Source: Berryella intestinalis
Lineage (GTDB): Bacteria; Actinomycetota; Coriobacteriia; Coriobacteriales; Eggerthellaceae
Reading direction: 5' to 3'
NCBI RefSeq assembly: GCF_000814825.1
Contig: NZ_CP009302.1
Coordinates: forward strand, 186,001 to 250,000
DNA length: 64,000 nucleotides
The notes beneath the pieces are model-generated. The model did not search any database and had not been told where the DNA came from. It saw only the letters and a list, made by a program, of their open reading frames with translations. Shown here piece by piece: positions 53,631 through 61,607 of this stretch (position 1 is its first letter; each line of letters starts with the position of its first letter). Made by a program: the position numbers and the translations under genes.

Positions 53631-54362
53631 ATGGACACCAGGGCACGCTACTCGAAGGCAACCCTCGGAACCTACTACGGGGCCATCCCCCACAGAAACA
53701 CGGCGTCTGCCGCCTGCCGCATGCCGTTTCCGAAAGACGGTTATTCCGGCAAGCGCGTGCTCGATGTGAACTGCCGCAAGGGGAAAGGCGCCCTCGCGAT
53801 CCTCGACAGGGTCGCCCCTGGCGGGTTCGTCATGGGCGTCGATCCCGACGAAGGGCTTATCGAAGCGGCGCGCGCGTACGCGCGCAGATCGCTGGAAGGG
53901 GCCGTCGAGCCGGATGGCGGCATCGCGTTCGCCTGCGCCGTCCCCGAGAACCTGGCTGAAGCGGGCATCGAAGACGCGTCGTTCGACGTCGTGTTCGCCA
54001 ACTGCAGCCTGAACCTCTCCTACGACTTCGATGCGGTCCTGCGCGAGTTCGCGCGGGTGCTGGGCGCCGGCGGCACCTTCGTGTTCGATGCGGTTGTGGC
54101 GACGGGGGAGCGCGATTATGCCGTGTGGGCGCCCGCTCGCGTGGTGGGAAACGAGGTGCAGGCGTCGTACAGCCGCGCCGGCCTGACCGAGGCGCTGCAT
54201 CGCGCCGGGTTCTCAGACGTCGAATACGCCGACGAGGGTCCCATCGACCACCGCGTTGGAAGCGGGGCACCCTCGCAGTCCGCCGCGCCCGGGGTTCCCC
54301 AGATCGATTCCGACGAGGACGTTTCGTTCATCCGCACGGTGGTGACCGCGCGCAGGCGGTAA
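53631..54362 (+). CDS. Class I SAM-dependent methyltransferase, ArsM-like
   Basis: 243 residues with GGAGATAGGAG upstream. Rossmann-type methyltransferase, but the SAM loop reads VLDVNCRKGKGALAI where DxGxGxG is usual. MGVDPDEGLIEAA and VLGAGGTFVFDAVV follow. The segment FANCSLNLSYDFDAVLREFARVL resembles the NC-LNLS block of arsenite methyltransferases, and another Cys lies in ASAACRM near residue 29. Arsenite or another soft substrate is possible; a small-molecule or quinone methyltransferase is the alternative. Confidence 0.65.
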   Translation: MDTRARYSKATLGTYYGAIPHRNTASAACRMPFPKDGYSGKRVLDVNCRKGKGALAILDRVAPGGFVMGVDPDEGLIEAARAYARRSLEGAVEPDGGIAFACAVPENLAEAGIEDASFDVVFANCSLNLSYDFDAVLREFARVLGAGGTFVFDAVVATGERDYAVWAPARVVGNEVQASYSRAGLTEALHRAGFSDVEYADEGPIDHRVGSGAPSQSAAPGVPQIDSDEDVSFIRTVVTARRR

Positions 54363-54577
54363 GGTCGAGCGGGAAAATGCGCCGCTTGCATGGAAACCGA
54401 GGAAAAAAGGTTAACAGTTAGTTTCCGAGGCTGATCTGCGGACGCATACCTCTAAAATCTGGAAGTTACACCCGTCGGTTGCCGGGCGGTTTCGCGCGCT
54501 TTTGGGAGGCGGCCGGGTGAGACGAGACGAGCGCGGCGGGCTGGGTGGCCGCGCGGGAGAGAGAGGAGCTTTCGCTC
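54363..54577 (+). other. Intergenic region before the BASS transporter gene
   Basis: 215 bases. The first 100 are AT-rich for this genome and include TAAAAT near 54451 as a possible -10. The second half is GC-rich leader with no riboswitch motif that I can name. No gene on either strand. Confidence 0.4.
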
Positions 54578-55534
54578 ATGAACGCTTTGGGTAGGATCAG
54601 CGATTTCGCGGGAAAATACATGGCGATCATCGCCCTTGCGGTGGCCATTATCGCCATGGTTTTTCCCGGCCCCGTGCATGCGGCCATTCCGACTTCGATC
54701 GTGAACACGCTTCTGGGCATCGTGATGTTCGGCATGGGCATGACGCTCAAGCTGGCGGACTTCAAGGTGGTGTTCACGAAGCCCAAGGCCGTGATCACGG
54801 GCATCGTGGCCCAGTTCGTCATCATGCCGCTGCTCGCATTCGTGCTGGTATTCGTGTTCCAGCTGCCCGCCGAGCTTGCCGTGGGCGTCATCCTGGTCGG
54901 CGCGTGCCCCGGCGGCACCAGCTCCAACGTCATGACGTACCTGGCGAAGGGCGACGTGGCGCTGTCCGTCGGCATGACCGCCTGCACCACCATCATGGCC
55001 CCCATCGTGACGCCCGCCCTGGTCCTGCTTCTGGCGGGTCAGACGGTCGACGTGAATGTGGTGAACATGTTCCTGTCCATCGTGCAGGTGGTTCTGGTTC
55101 CCATCGCGGCCGGCTTCGTGATCAGCTACTTCCTTCCCAAGGTTTCGGAAGTGGGCGAGAAGGTCCTGCCGCTTGTGTCGGTCGTCGGCATCTCGCTCAT
55201 CATCATGGCCGTGGTGTCTGCCAACGCCGCCAAGCTGCTGACCGTCGGTCCGCTGGTCATCCTGGTGGTCATGCTGCATAACGTGTGCGGGTACGCCCTG
55301 GGGTACCTGGCCGCGCGCGCCCTTGGGCTGACGAAGGATCAGCGCCGCACCCTGTCCATCGAGGTGGGCATGCAGAATTCCGGTTTGGCCACCTCTCTTG
55401 CCACCGTCCATTTCGCGACGATGCCGCTTGCCGCGGTGCCCGGCGCGGTGTTCAGCGTGTGGCACAACATCTCTGGCGCCGTGTACGCCAACATCCTGGC
55501 GCGTTCGGCTTCGGAAGCGTCCAAGGAGGCGTAA
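54578..55534 (+). CDS. Bile acid:sodium symporter (BASS) family transporter
   Basis: 318 residues from ATG 54578 (GAGAGGAG upstream). About ten spans. Signature VGACPGGTSSNVMTYLAKGDVALSVGMTACTT with the sodium-site residues, and EVGMQNSGLATSLA later. Bacterial members carry pantoate, 2-keto acids, taurocholate and others; the substrate cannot be read here, though bile-acid uptake is conceivable for a gut organism. Confidence 0.85.
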   Translation: MNALGRISDFAGKYMAIIALAVAIIAMVFPGPVHAAIPTSIVNTLLGIVMFGMGMTLKLADFKVVFTKPKAVITGIVAQFVIMPLLAFVLVFVFQLPAELAVGVILVGACPGGTSSNVMTYLAKGDVALSVGMTACTTIMAPIVTPALVLLLAGQTVDVNVVNMFLSIVQVVLVPIAAGFVISYFLPKVSEVGEKVLPLVSVVGISLIIMAVVSANAAKLLTVGPLVILVVMLHNVCGYALGYLAARALGLTKDQRRTLSIEVGMQNSGLATSLATVHFATMPLAAVPGAVFSVWHNISGAVYANILARSASEASKEA

Positions 55535-55634
55535 GCGCCGTCTGTCGGGGTTTCATGCAGCGGGGCGCTTCGGTTGTCCGAGCGTGCGGATCGCATCGTT
55601 CTTTTGTGCAGAGCGAAAGAAACCCAATCTGTCC

Positions 55635-55663
55635 TTGCAAAGGGACTTGAAGTCGGTTAATAT
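55635..55663 (+). promoter_or_regulatory. Promoter of tRNA-Leu
   Basis: TTGCAA, 17-base spacer, TAATAT; start about 27 bases before the tRNA. Confidence 0.65.
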
Positions 55664-55696
55664 CTGTACTCGCTTTCGTCAGTGGCGAACAGCAAT

Positions 55697-55783
55697 GCGG
55701 GTGTGGCGGAATTGGCAGACGCGTACGGTTCAGGTCCGTATGGGGGCAACCCCATGAAGGTTCAAGTCCTTTCACCCGCACCA
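55697..55783 (+). tRNA. tRNA-Leu (anticodon CAG)
   Basis: Acceptor GCGGGTG/CACCCGC, discriminator A, encoded CCA. Anticodon stem TACGG/CCGTA with loop TTCAGGT gives CAG. Long variable arm. Confidence 0.95.
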
Positions 55784-55794
55784 CCGAATTCTAA

Positions 55795-55832
55795 GGGGCC
55801 GCAAGCTCGAAAGCTTGCGGCCCCTTCTCGTT
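55795..55832 (+). terminator. Terminator after tRNA-Leu
   Basis: Perfect 13-bp stem GGGGCCGCAAGCT / AGCTTGCGGCCCC, CGAA loop, then TTCTCGTTTT. Confidence 0.88.
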
Positions 55833-55925
55833 TTCCACATGCGCCGGCCGATCGGAGCGCAGTGGCGCATGCGGTATCATGGGTGCGGACACAAGGTTCG
55901 CTTTTGCCAGAGCTGAAAGGAAGCC

Positions 55926-58175
55926 GTGGCCGACGACGCGCTCATATTGGACCGGTACCGACCGCTCGGGCAGGTCGGCGCGGGCGGTTTCGGCTCGGTC
56001 CAGGTTGCCTGGGACCCGCGCATCCAGCGCAAAGTCGCCATCAAGATCATCCCCCTCACCGAGGTTGACGCGCGGCGCGCGCAGCAGCCCGACGAGCAGT
56101 CGCCGACGCACGATCGCTGGCACGGCGTGCTTCCCTGGGAGGCCATCGACGACGTCGAGCCTCGGATCACCGAGTTCGTGTCGCCGTTCCGCGCTCGAGG
56201 CGCCGACCCCGCGTCGGCAGACGGCGCTTCGCGCATCGTTGCGCTTTCCGGTGAGGGCATCGGTCGCGCGTCGGCGGACACCCAGCTCACCACCCGGTTC
56301 GCAAGTGCGGTGGAACCGGCCACCATGCGCATGCCCGCCGTTTCCGACGAAGGGGAGGGTTCCGATGCTTCCGGCTCGTTCGGGCAAGACGAGCCCGGCG
56401 GGTCCTCGGCTTTGGCCAACATCCCCGGCATCGACGAGGCCCGCACCGCGGCCCGCCTCGACGACCAGCATATCGTCAAGGTTTACGACGTCGAAGTAGT
56501 GGGGCTCGATGCGTATCTCATCATGGAGTACGTCGAGGGCATCACGTTGTCGCGCCTGCTTGACGAGTACGGCGACCTGCTGACCATCGACATGGTCACG
56601 GCGGTGTTCGACGCCGTGTCCGCAGCGCTTTCCGTCGCCCACAAGCGGGGGGTCCTGCATCTGGACATCAAGCCCGACAACATCCTCATCAATGCGGACG
56701 GCCAGGTGAAGGTGACGGATTTCGGTCTCGCGACGCTTGCGGACGCGTCGGGCAAGGGCACGACGGGCGGCGGGACCATCGGCTACATGCCGCTCGAACA
56801 GATGCGGCGCGAGCATCTGGACGCGCGGACCGACGAATGGTCGCTGGCTTCGGTGACTTACGAGATGATAGCGGCCGACAACCCCTTCTTCGCCCCGACG
56901 CTGGCCGAAGCCGAGGCGGCTATCGAGGAAGCGGAGCTGGTCCTTCCTTCGCTGTGTTGGGACGATGTCGACGATCAGATCGACGACGTGCTGTTCTACG
57001 CGCTCGACCCCGATCCTTCGGCGCGCTACGACACCGTTTCGGATTTCGCGGAGGAGATGGATCGTTTCCTGGGAGACGCCGGCCGCGGGAAACGCCAACT
57101 GTCGCTGGTGGTTCACGACGCGCTGGGGCGCCCCCTTCCCGGAGCGGGGGAAGGGGCGCTTGACGAGGCTTTGGACGAGTACGGGGAAGCGGACGGGTTC
57201 GACGGCTACGATGAGCCTGATGGCTACGGATGGACGGACGGTTTCGAGGAGGAAGCGCCTTCTTCGGGGCTCGATCGGACCGAACGGCAGCCCGCCGCGC
57301 ACTTCGCCCGGCCTCCGATGGAGCTGCGAAAGGAAAGGCTTCCCATGAGGGCTCGAATAGACGACAGGGTGATCTCGATCGCAGGGCGCGCGACGGCGGC
57401 GGCAGGTTCGGGCGCAGCTGCCTACGTTGCCGCAGCGAACATGCCCTTCACCTCGGGTGTAAGCGTCCAGGGCGTCGCCGTTTCGCTGATAGCGGCGGTG
57501 TTGGTCGCGGCTTTGGCGGCATTTCGCCCCCAGATCGGGTCCGTGGTGGCGCTTGCGGGCGTGTCGGTTGCGCTGATCTGCGGCGCGACGCCGCTCATGG
57601 GAGTCGTGCTTTTGGCGGCTAGCCTGGTGTGGTGGCGCTTCGAGGGCTCGCGAAGCGTCGCGGCATCGAACGCGGCCGTGTTCGCCCCGATATTCGGCGG
57701 GGTCGGCCTGGGGCAGCTTGCGCCTCTGACGGCGGGTGCGGCCCTCAGGCCCGCGTCCGCTGCGGCCACGGCCCTTCTCTCGGTCGTCTGGGCGTTTTGC
57801 CTGGCCTGCCTGGGAACGGGCTCGCTTTCGGGTTGGGACGCCGTGTCGTTTTGGAGCTTCGCCGCCATCGACGCCGCTCCTCGGGCGCTCGTCTTAGGTG
57901 CGAGCCCCGCTCTGTGGTGTGAGGCGGCGAGCTGGGTTTGTGCCGCTTTCCTCCAGGCGCTCGTCGCGTCGCGCGGATCGCGCGCCCTCGATGTGGTGGG
58001 CGCGGTCCTCGGCGGCGCGGTCCTCGCGCTCGGGCTTGCGGCTGCGGCGTGGTTCGCCTCGGGGGGAACCGGCTTCGCGCCTTCGGTGAACGCTTTGGTT
58101 CCCCTGGCGTTCTCGACTGCGCTGACGGCCCTGTTCCTGGCCTTCGTGCGCCCGAATCGCCCGGCGGGATCGTAA
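55926..58175 (+). CDS. Membrane Ser/Thr protein kinase with a large insertion in the N-lobe
   Basis: 749 residues from GTG 55926 (GAAAGGAAG upstream). Hanks-type kinase: Gly loop GAGGFGSV (18-25), VAIK with Lys 40, catalytic loop LHLDIKPDN (about 245; HLD replaces HRD), DFGLA (about 265). Between beta-3 and helix C is an insertion of about 120 residues, rich in Ser, Thr, Asp and Gly, before IPGIDEARTAARLDDQHIVKVYDV. After the kinase comes an acidic linker (about 400-470), then roughly eight hydrophobic helices (485-742). There are no PASTA repeats, so it is not PknB of the wall-division system. Confidence 0.82.
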   Translation: MADDALILDRYRPLGQVGAGGFGSVQVAWDPRIQRKVAIKIIPLTEVDARRAQQPDEQSPTHDRWHGVLPWEAIDDVEPRITEFVSPFRARGADPASADGASRIVALSGEGIGRASADTQLTTRFASAVEPATMRMPAVSDEGEGSDASGSFGQDEPGGSSALANIPGIDEARTAARLDDQHIVKVYDVEVVGLDAYLIMEYVEGITLSRLLDEYGDLLTIDMVTAVFDAVSAALSVAHKRGVLHLDIKPDNILINADGQVKVTDFGLATLADASGKGTTGGGTIGYMPLEQMRREHLDARTDEWSLASVTYEMIAADNPFFAPTLAEAEAAIEEAELVLPSLCWDDVDDQIDDVLFYALDPDPSARYDTVSDFAEEMDRFLGDAGRGKRQLSLVVHDALGRPLPGAGEGALDEALDEYGEADGFDGYDEPDGYGWTDGFEEEAPSSGLDRTERQPAAHFARPPMELRKERLPMRARIDDRVISIAGRATAAAGSGAAAYVAAANMPFTSGVSVQGVAVSLIAAVLVAALAAFRPQIGSVVALAGVSVALICGATPLMGVVLLAASLVWWRFEGSRSVAASNAAVFAPIFGGVGLGQLAPLTAGAALRPASAAATALLSVVWAFCLACLGTGSLSGWDAVSFWSFAAIDAAPRALVLGASPALWCEAASWVCAAFLQALVASRGSRALDVVGAVLGGAVLALGLAAAAWFASGGTGFAPSVNALVPLAFSTALTALFLAFVRPNRPAGS

Positions 58176-58265
58176 GCGCGGCCGCTGCCTGGGGACCTCC
58201 GAGGTTCTTCAAGGGGCGCACGTTCGCCGATTCGCGTTTGCCGAAGTCAAAGGGTTTGCGCCCGC

Positions 58266-58345
58266 CAGAGTCAGGGGGTTCGCATTCGCCAAGCGTCGCG
58301 GTTGTCAGAGTCAGGGGGTTCACGCTCGCCAAGCGTCGCGGTTGT
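58266..58345. repeat. 40-bp tandem repeat, two copies
   Basis: Units 58266-58305 and 58306-58345, starting CAGAGTCAGGGGGTTC and ending GCCAAGCGTCGCGGTTGT; they differ at a few bases in the middle. A degenerate third unit (AAGTCAAAGGGTTTGCGCCC) lies just before. The array runs directly into the 23-nt repeats. Confidence 0.85.
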
Positions 58346-58418
58346 CAGAAAATGCCCGGTTTGCATCGCTTTGCTTGCAGAAGGGCCTTTCCGGGCAGAA
58401 AAACGCAGGTTTGTATCG
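58346..58418 (+). repeat. Pair of 23-nt repeats, forward
   Basis: Copies at 58346-58368 and 58396-58418, exactly 50 bases apart, sharing CAGAAAA at the start and GGTTTG-ATCG at the end. The 27-base interval differs from the one in the other pair but has the same length. Confidence 0.85.
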
Positions 58419-58528
58419 GCTTGTTGGCCGTAAAACGGAATAGGGACACCCGATCAAAACCGTTTTGGAAGAAACACCTGTTCAGAATAATATAAATATA
58501 ACTAATAGTTTAGCAATGCGCGGATAGC

Positions 58529-58601
58529 CGATGCAAACCTGCGTTTTTCTGACAGGTAGAAGCCATTTGCGCACACGACGATGCAAACCGGGCTTTTTTG
58601 G
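58529..58601 (-). repeat. Pair of 23-nt repeats, inverted
   Basis: On the minus strand, copies at 58601-58579 and 58551-58529 match the forward pair in order, in the 50-base period and in the 27-base interval. The whole 58346-58601 block is therefore a large imperfect inverted repeat with 73-base arms. Confidence 0.85.
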
Positions 58602-58775
58602 CGAAGTCTTCCCGTCGACTGCGTTTTCCGCATCCAGCGCCCGCTCGCCCGCCCGCCCGCCCGAAACCTCGGTCCACAGGTGGGCGGCGCACCCCGGGAG
58701 CTTCGACCCGCTTGCAACCGGGCGACTCCGCCCTGTCCGCAACCTCCCGTGCGGGCAGTCTGAACCAGCTGGCGG

Positions 58776-58811
58776 CCGAGACCTGTGCGGACGGATCCGC
58801 ACAGGTCTCGG
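58776..58811. terminator. Strong hairpin after the pyridoxamine kinase gene
   Basis: Perfect 15-bp stem CCGAGACCTGTGCGG / CCGCACAGGTCTCGG with a 6-base loop, 18 bases past the kinase stop (minus strand). No T run on either side. Confidence 0.55.
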
Positions 58812-58828
58812 GCTTGCCCGGCGGTCTC

Positions 58829-59716
58829 CTAGCGCTGGAGCAGGGTTGCGATCTTGCCCATGAGCAGCTCGAAGCTCACACCGCGCTCCTGGAAGTGGGG
58901 CTGTTTGGTGGATACGATGATCGCGTCGCGCGTGAGTTCGCCGGCGAAGGTGGCGGCTTCGTACAGGTCGCGGCCGGCCATGATGCCCGCCAGCAGCACC
59001 GAGCAGTACAGGTCGCCCGTCCCGTGCAGCATGTAGGGGACGAACTCGTTTCTGACCTCGAACAGATCGCAGTCTACACCGCCGACGAAGTTGCGGATCA
59101 CCGGCTCGCCCTCGCGCTGCACGCCCTTCAGCACGACGTTTTTGGCGCCCTTGCCGATCAGTGCGTCGATGATGCGCTCGGCTTCGGCGTCGGCGATGTC
59201 GGTCCCCTTCCATTCTTCGCCCAGGATGATGGCGGCCTCGGTGAGGTTGGGCGTGAGGATGTCGGCCTCGGATGCAAGGTCGGCCATGGCCTGGCAGAGC
59301 TCGGGCGTGTAGGTGGGATAGACCTTGCCGTGATCGGCCATGACGGGATCGACCACGCGCAGAGCCTTCGGGTAGGTGGCGTACAGGTCGCGGATGCGCT
59401 CAACTTGCTGGGCCGCACCCAGGAATCCCGAGTACACGGCGTCTATCTCGACGTCGATGCCCTTCCAGGCGTTCGTGTAGTCGGCCATGATGCCGGTGGT
59501 GTCGTGCATATACCAGCCGGGAAAAGCGGTGTGGGACGAGAACAGGCCCGTGGGAACGGGGCAGACGTCGCATCCGGCGGCAGACAGCACGGGAATGGCC
59601 ACGCCGAGGGAGCACTTCCCGTATCCGCATAGGTCGTGGACGGCGGCGATGCGGGGGATGTAGTCGCTCTCGCGCTGGTAGAGGGTGGGGGTTTCGGGCG
59701 TTTTCGCAACGGTCAT
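58829..59716 (-). CDS. pdxY: Pyridoxamine/pyridoxal kinase
   Basis: 295 residues from ATG 59716 (GAAAGG upstream). PfkB/ribokinase-like fold of the PdxY/PdxK group: AVHDLCGYGKCSLGVAIPVLSAAGCDVCPVPTGLFSSHT at the start, VVDPVMADHGK, LTPNLTEA and the anion hole with catalytic Asp in LHGTGDLYCSVLLAG. Salvages vitamin B6 to pyridoxal phosphate. Stands alone. Confidence 0.86.
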   Translation of the reverse strand: MTVAKTPETPTLYQRESDYIPRIAAVHDLCGYGKCSLGVAIPVLSAAGCDVCPVPTGLFSSHTAFPGWYMHDTTGIMADYTNAWKGIDVEIDAVYSGFLGAAQQVERIRDLYATYPKALRVVDPVMADHGKVYPTYTPELCQAMADLASEADILTPNLTEAAIILGEEWKGTDIADAEAERIIDALIGKGAKNVVLKGVQREGEPVIRNFVGGVDCDLFEVRNEFVPYMLHGTGDLYCSVLLAGIMAGRDLYEAATFAGELTRDAIIVSTKQPHFQERGVSFELLMGKIATLLQR

Positions 59717-59836
59717 GATGCGCCTTTCGTCGAAGGATCGGACGGTCGATTGCTGCAACGAGTATACGACCGAACCGCACAGACGGGCGCTTCGAGAAAG
59801 CGATGGCTGGTTAGCGGAGCTGCGGGAGGGTTCGGC

Positions 59837-60043
59837 TTAGGAGGACTTCTTCTCGTCCTCTTCCTCGTCGAAGAAAGACCATTCGTCCTCGTCGGTGCGG
59901 GGGCCTCGGTCGACGAACGTCTTGCGCGTCTTGAATTCCATGACCACGGCGGCGATGAGGCTGAGGATGAGGCCGGACAGCACCAGCACGCCGATGCCGA
60001 CGTAGGTCTCGAACAGGAAATGGTACAGTTCGGCGAAATCCAT
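59837..60043 (-). CDS. Small membrane protein with acidic tail
   Basis: 68 residues. One or two hydrophobic segments (residues 8-35), then a basic FKTRKTF and an acidic cytosolic tail (DEDEWSFFDEEEDEKKSS). Unknown function. No operon partner on its strand. The composition is typical of real small membrane proteins. Confidence 0.6.
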   Translation of the reverse strand: MDFAELYHFLFETYVGIGVLVLSGLILSLIAAVVMEFKTRKTFVDRGPRTDEDEWSFFDEEEDEKKSS

Positions 60044-60316
60044 GGTGCGCTGCCTCGGCTCCCTAGGGTCGAAGCCCTGCCGTCGCAGGGCGTTGGTCTT
60101 ACGTCGGTCCAGTATAGCCTAAGCGTTCGGCAATCCCGGCCGTGCGGCACGGCTTCTTCGCAAACCGACCCGCAAACCTGCGGCGGCATCGCGCATTGAG
60201 GAGTTGATGTGCCCGCTTGTCGCGCGCTTCGGCCGCGACCGCCGCCCCTGCGCTATACTTGGCAGACGATGCAGGCCGCGGGCGCGCAAGCGACCGCCGA
60301 ACCCGAGGAGCGCGAG
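60044..60316. other. Divergent region before serS
   Basis: 273 bases between divergent genes. TATACT near 60253 may be the serS -10, and TATAGCC near 60113 lies toward the small gene on the minus strand. I looked for a T-box leader, common before serS in Gram-positives, and saw no TGGTACCGCG-type sequence. Confidence 0.35.
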
Positions 60317-61594
60317 ATGCTAGACCTACGCTTTGTTCGCGAGAACCAGGAAGCAGTTGCCGAGGCGATGAAGAACCGGAACGCTTCATGGGACTCTTCG
60401 CGGTTCGCCGAACTCGACGAACGTCGCCGCGCCGCCATCGTGGCCGAAGAGGCCCTGCAAGCCGAGCGCAACGCGCTTTCCAAAGAGATCGGCAAGCTCA
60501 TGGGCCAGGGCAAGACCGCCGAGGCCGAAGAGGCCAAGGAGCGCGTCCGCGCCATCAACGAAGAGCTCGCCGACGCTTCGTCGGCGCGCGAAGAGGTTGA
60601 CGCGCAGATGACGCAGATCCTTCTTTCGACCCCTAACATGCCCAGCTCCGAGACGCCCGTGGGCGCCGACGAGAACGACAATCCCGAGGTTCGCCGCTGG
60701 GGCACGCCGCGCGAGTTCGACTTCGAGCCCAAGGCCCACTGGGACCTGGGCGCCGATCTGAACATCATCGACTCGGAGCGCGCCGCCAAGCTCGCCCGCA
60801 GCCGGTTTGTGCTCCTGGGCGGCCTGGGGGCGCGCTTGGAGCGCTCCATCATCAACTTCATGGCCGACACGCACTCTTCGCGCGGCTACAAGGAGTGGTG
60901 GTGCCCCGCTTTGGCCAACGAGCAGACCATGATGGGCACCGGGCAGCTCCCGAAGTTCGAAGAGGACATGTTCCGCACGCGCGAGGGCCTCTACCTCATT
61001 CCGACGGCCGAGGTTCAGCTGACCAACATCCATGCAGGCGAAACGCTTGAGGCGTCCGATCTGCCGCTGCGTTACTGCGCGTTCACCCCGTGCTTCCGCG
61101 AGGAGGCCGGCAGCGCGGGCCGCGACACGCGCGGCCTCATCCGCGTGCACCAGTTCGACAAGGTCGAGATGGTGAAGTACGCGAAACCCGAGGAAAGCTA
61201 CGCCGAGCTGGAGGCCATGACGGCCGACGCCGAGAACATCCTGCAGCTTTTGGGCCTGCCCTACCGCGTTATCACGCTGTGCACGGGCGATATCGGTTTT
61301 TCCGCCGCAAAAACCTACGACGTCGAGGTGTACCTGCCGTCCTACAACGGCTACAAGGAGATCTCGTCGTGTTCGAACTGCGAGGACTTCCAGGCCCGCC
61401 GCATGAACATCCGCTATCGCGACCCCGAGAACTTCAAGGGCTCGCGTTTGGTTCATACGCTGAACGGCTCGGGCCTCGCCGTGGGACGCACGATGGCCGC
61501 GATCCTCGAGAACTACCAGCAGGCCGACGGATCGGTGAAGGTTCCCGACGTTTTGGTTCCCTATATGGGCACCGAGGTCATCGAGCCCGTCTAG
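60317..61594 (+). CDS. serS: Seryl-tRNA synthetase
   Basis: 425 residues from ATG 60317, exactly the usual size; GAGGAG precedes it. N-terminal coiled coil (about 30-105) that binds the tRNA-Ser long arm. Class II motifs: [29 protein letters not shown] (motif 2) and [19 protein letters not shown] (motif 3). Confidence 0.96.
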   Translation: MLDLRFVRENQEAVAEAMKNRNASWDSSRFAELDERRRAAIVAEEALQAERNALSKEIGKLMGQGKTAEAEEAKERVRAINEELADASSAREEVDAQMTQILLSTPNMPSSETPVGADENDNPEVRRWGTPREFDFEPKAHWDLGADLNIIDSERAAKLARSRFVLLGGLGARLERSIINFMADTHSSRGYKEWWCPALANEQTMMGTGQLPKFEEDMFRTREGLYLIPTAEVQLTNIHAGETLEASDLPLRYCAFTPCFREEAGSAGRDTRGLIRVHQFDKVEMVKYAKPEESYAELEAMTADAENILQLLGLPYRVITLCTGDIGFSAAKTYDVEVYLPSYNGYKEISSCSNCEDFQARRMNIRYRDPENFKGSRLVHTLNGSGLAVGRTMAAILENYQQADGSVKVPDVLVPYMGTEVIEPV

Positions 61595-61607
61595 GTTGGT
61601 TGCGGGA

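Larger units (their letters stand above)
58176..58828. other. 653-base non-coding repeat island
   Basis: No believable gene on either strand. It holds a 40-bp tandem repeat, four copies of a 23-nt repeat in two opposed pairs, an AT-rich centre (58484-58512), a short CGCC/GCCC run (58638-58663) and a strong hairpin (58776-58811). Each is listed separately. Confidence 0.7.

Noticed and set aside
58346-58601. CRISPR array
   Set aside because: Only two repeats per orientation, the pairs are inverted to each other, intervals are 27 bases with partial similarity, and no cas gene is present.
58598-59632. A 344-codon plus-strand frame
   Set aside because: Mostly antisense to the pyridoxamine kinase gene, beginning inside the repeat island.
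60044-60316. T-box leader before serS
   Set aside because: The conserved antiterminator sequence and a terminator are missing.
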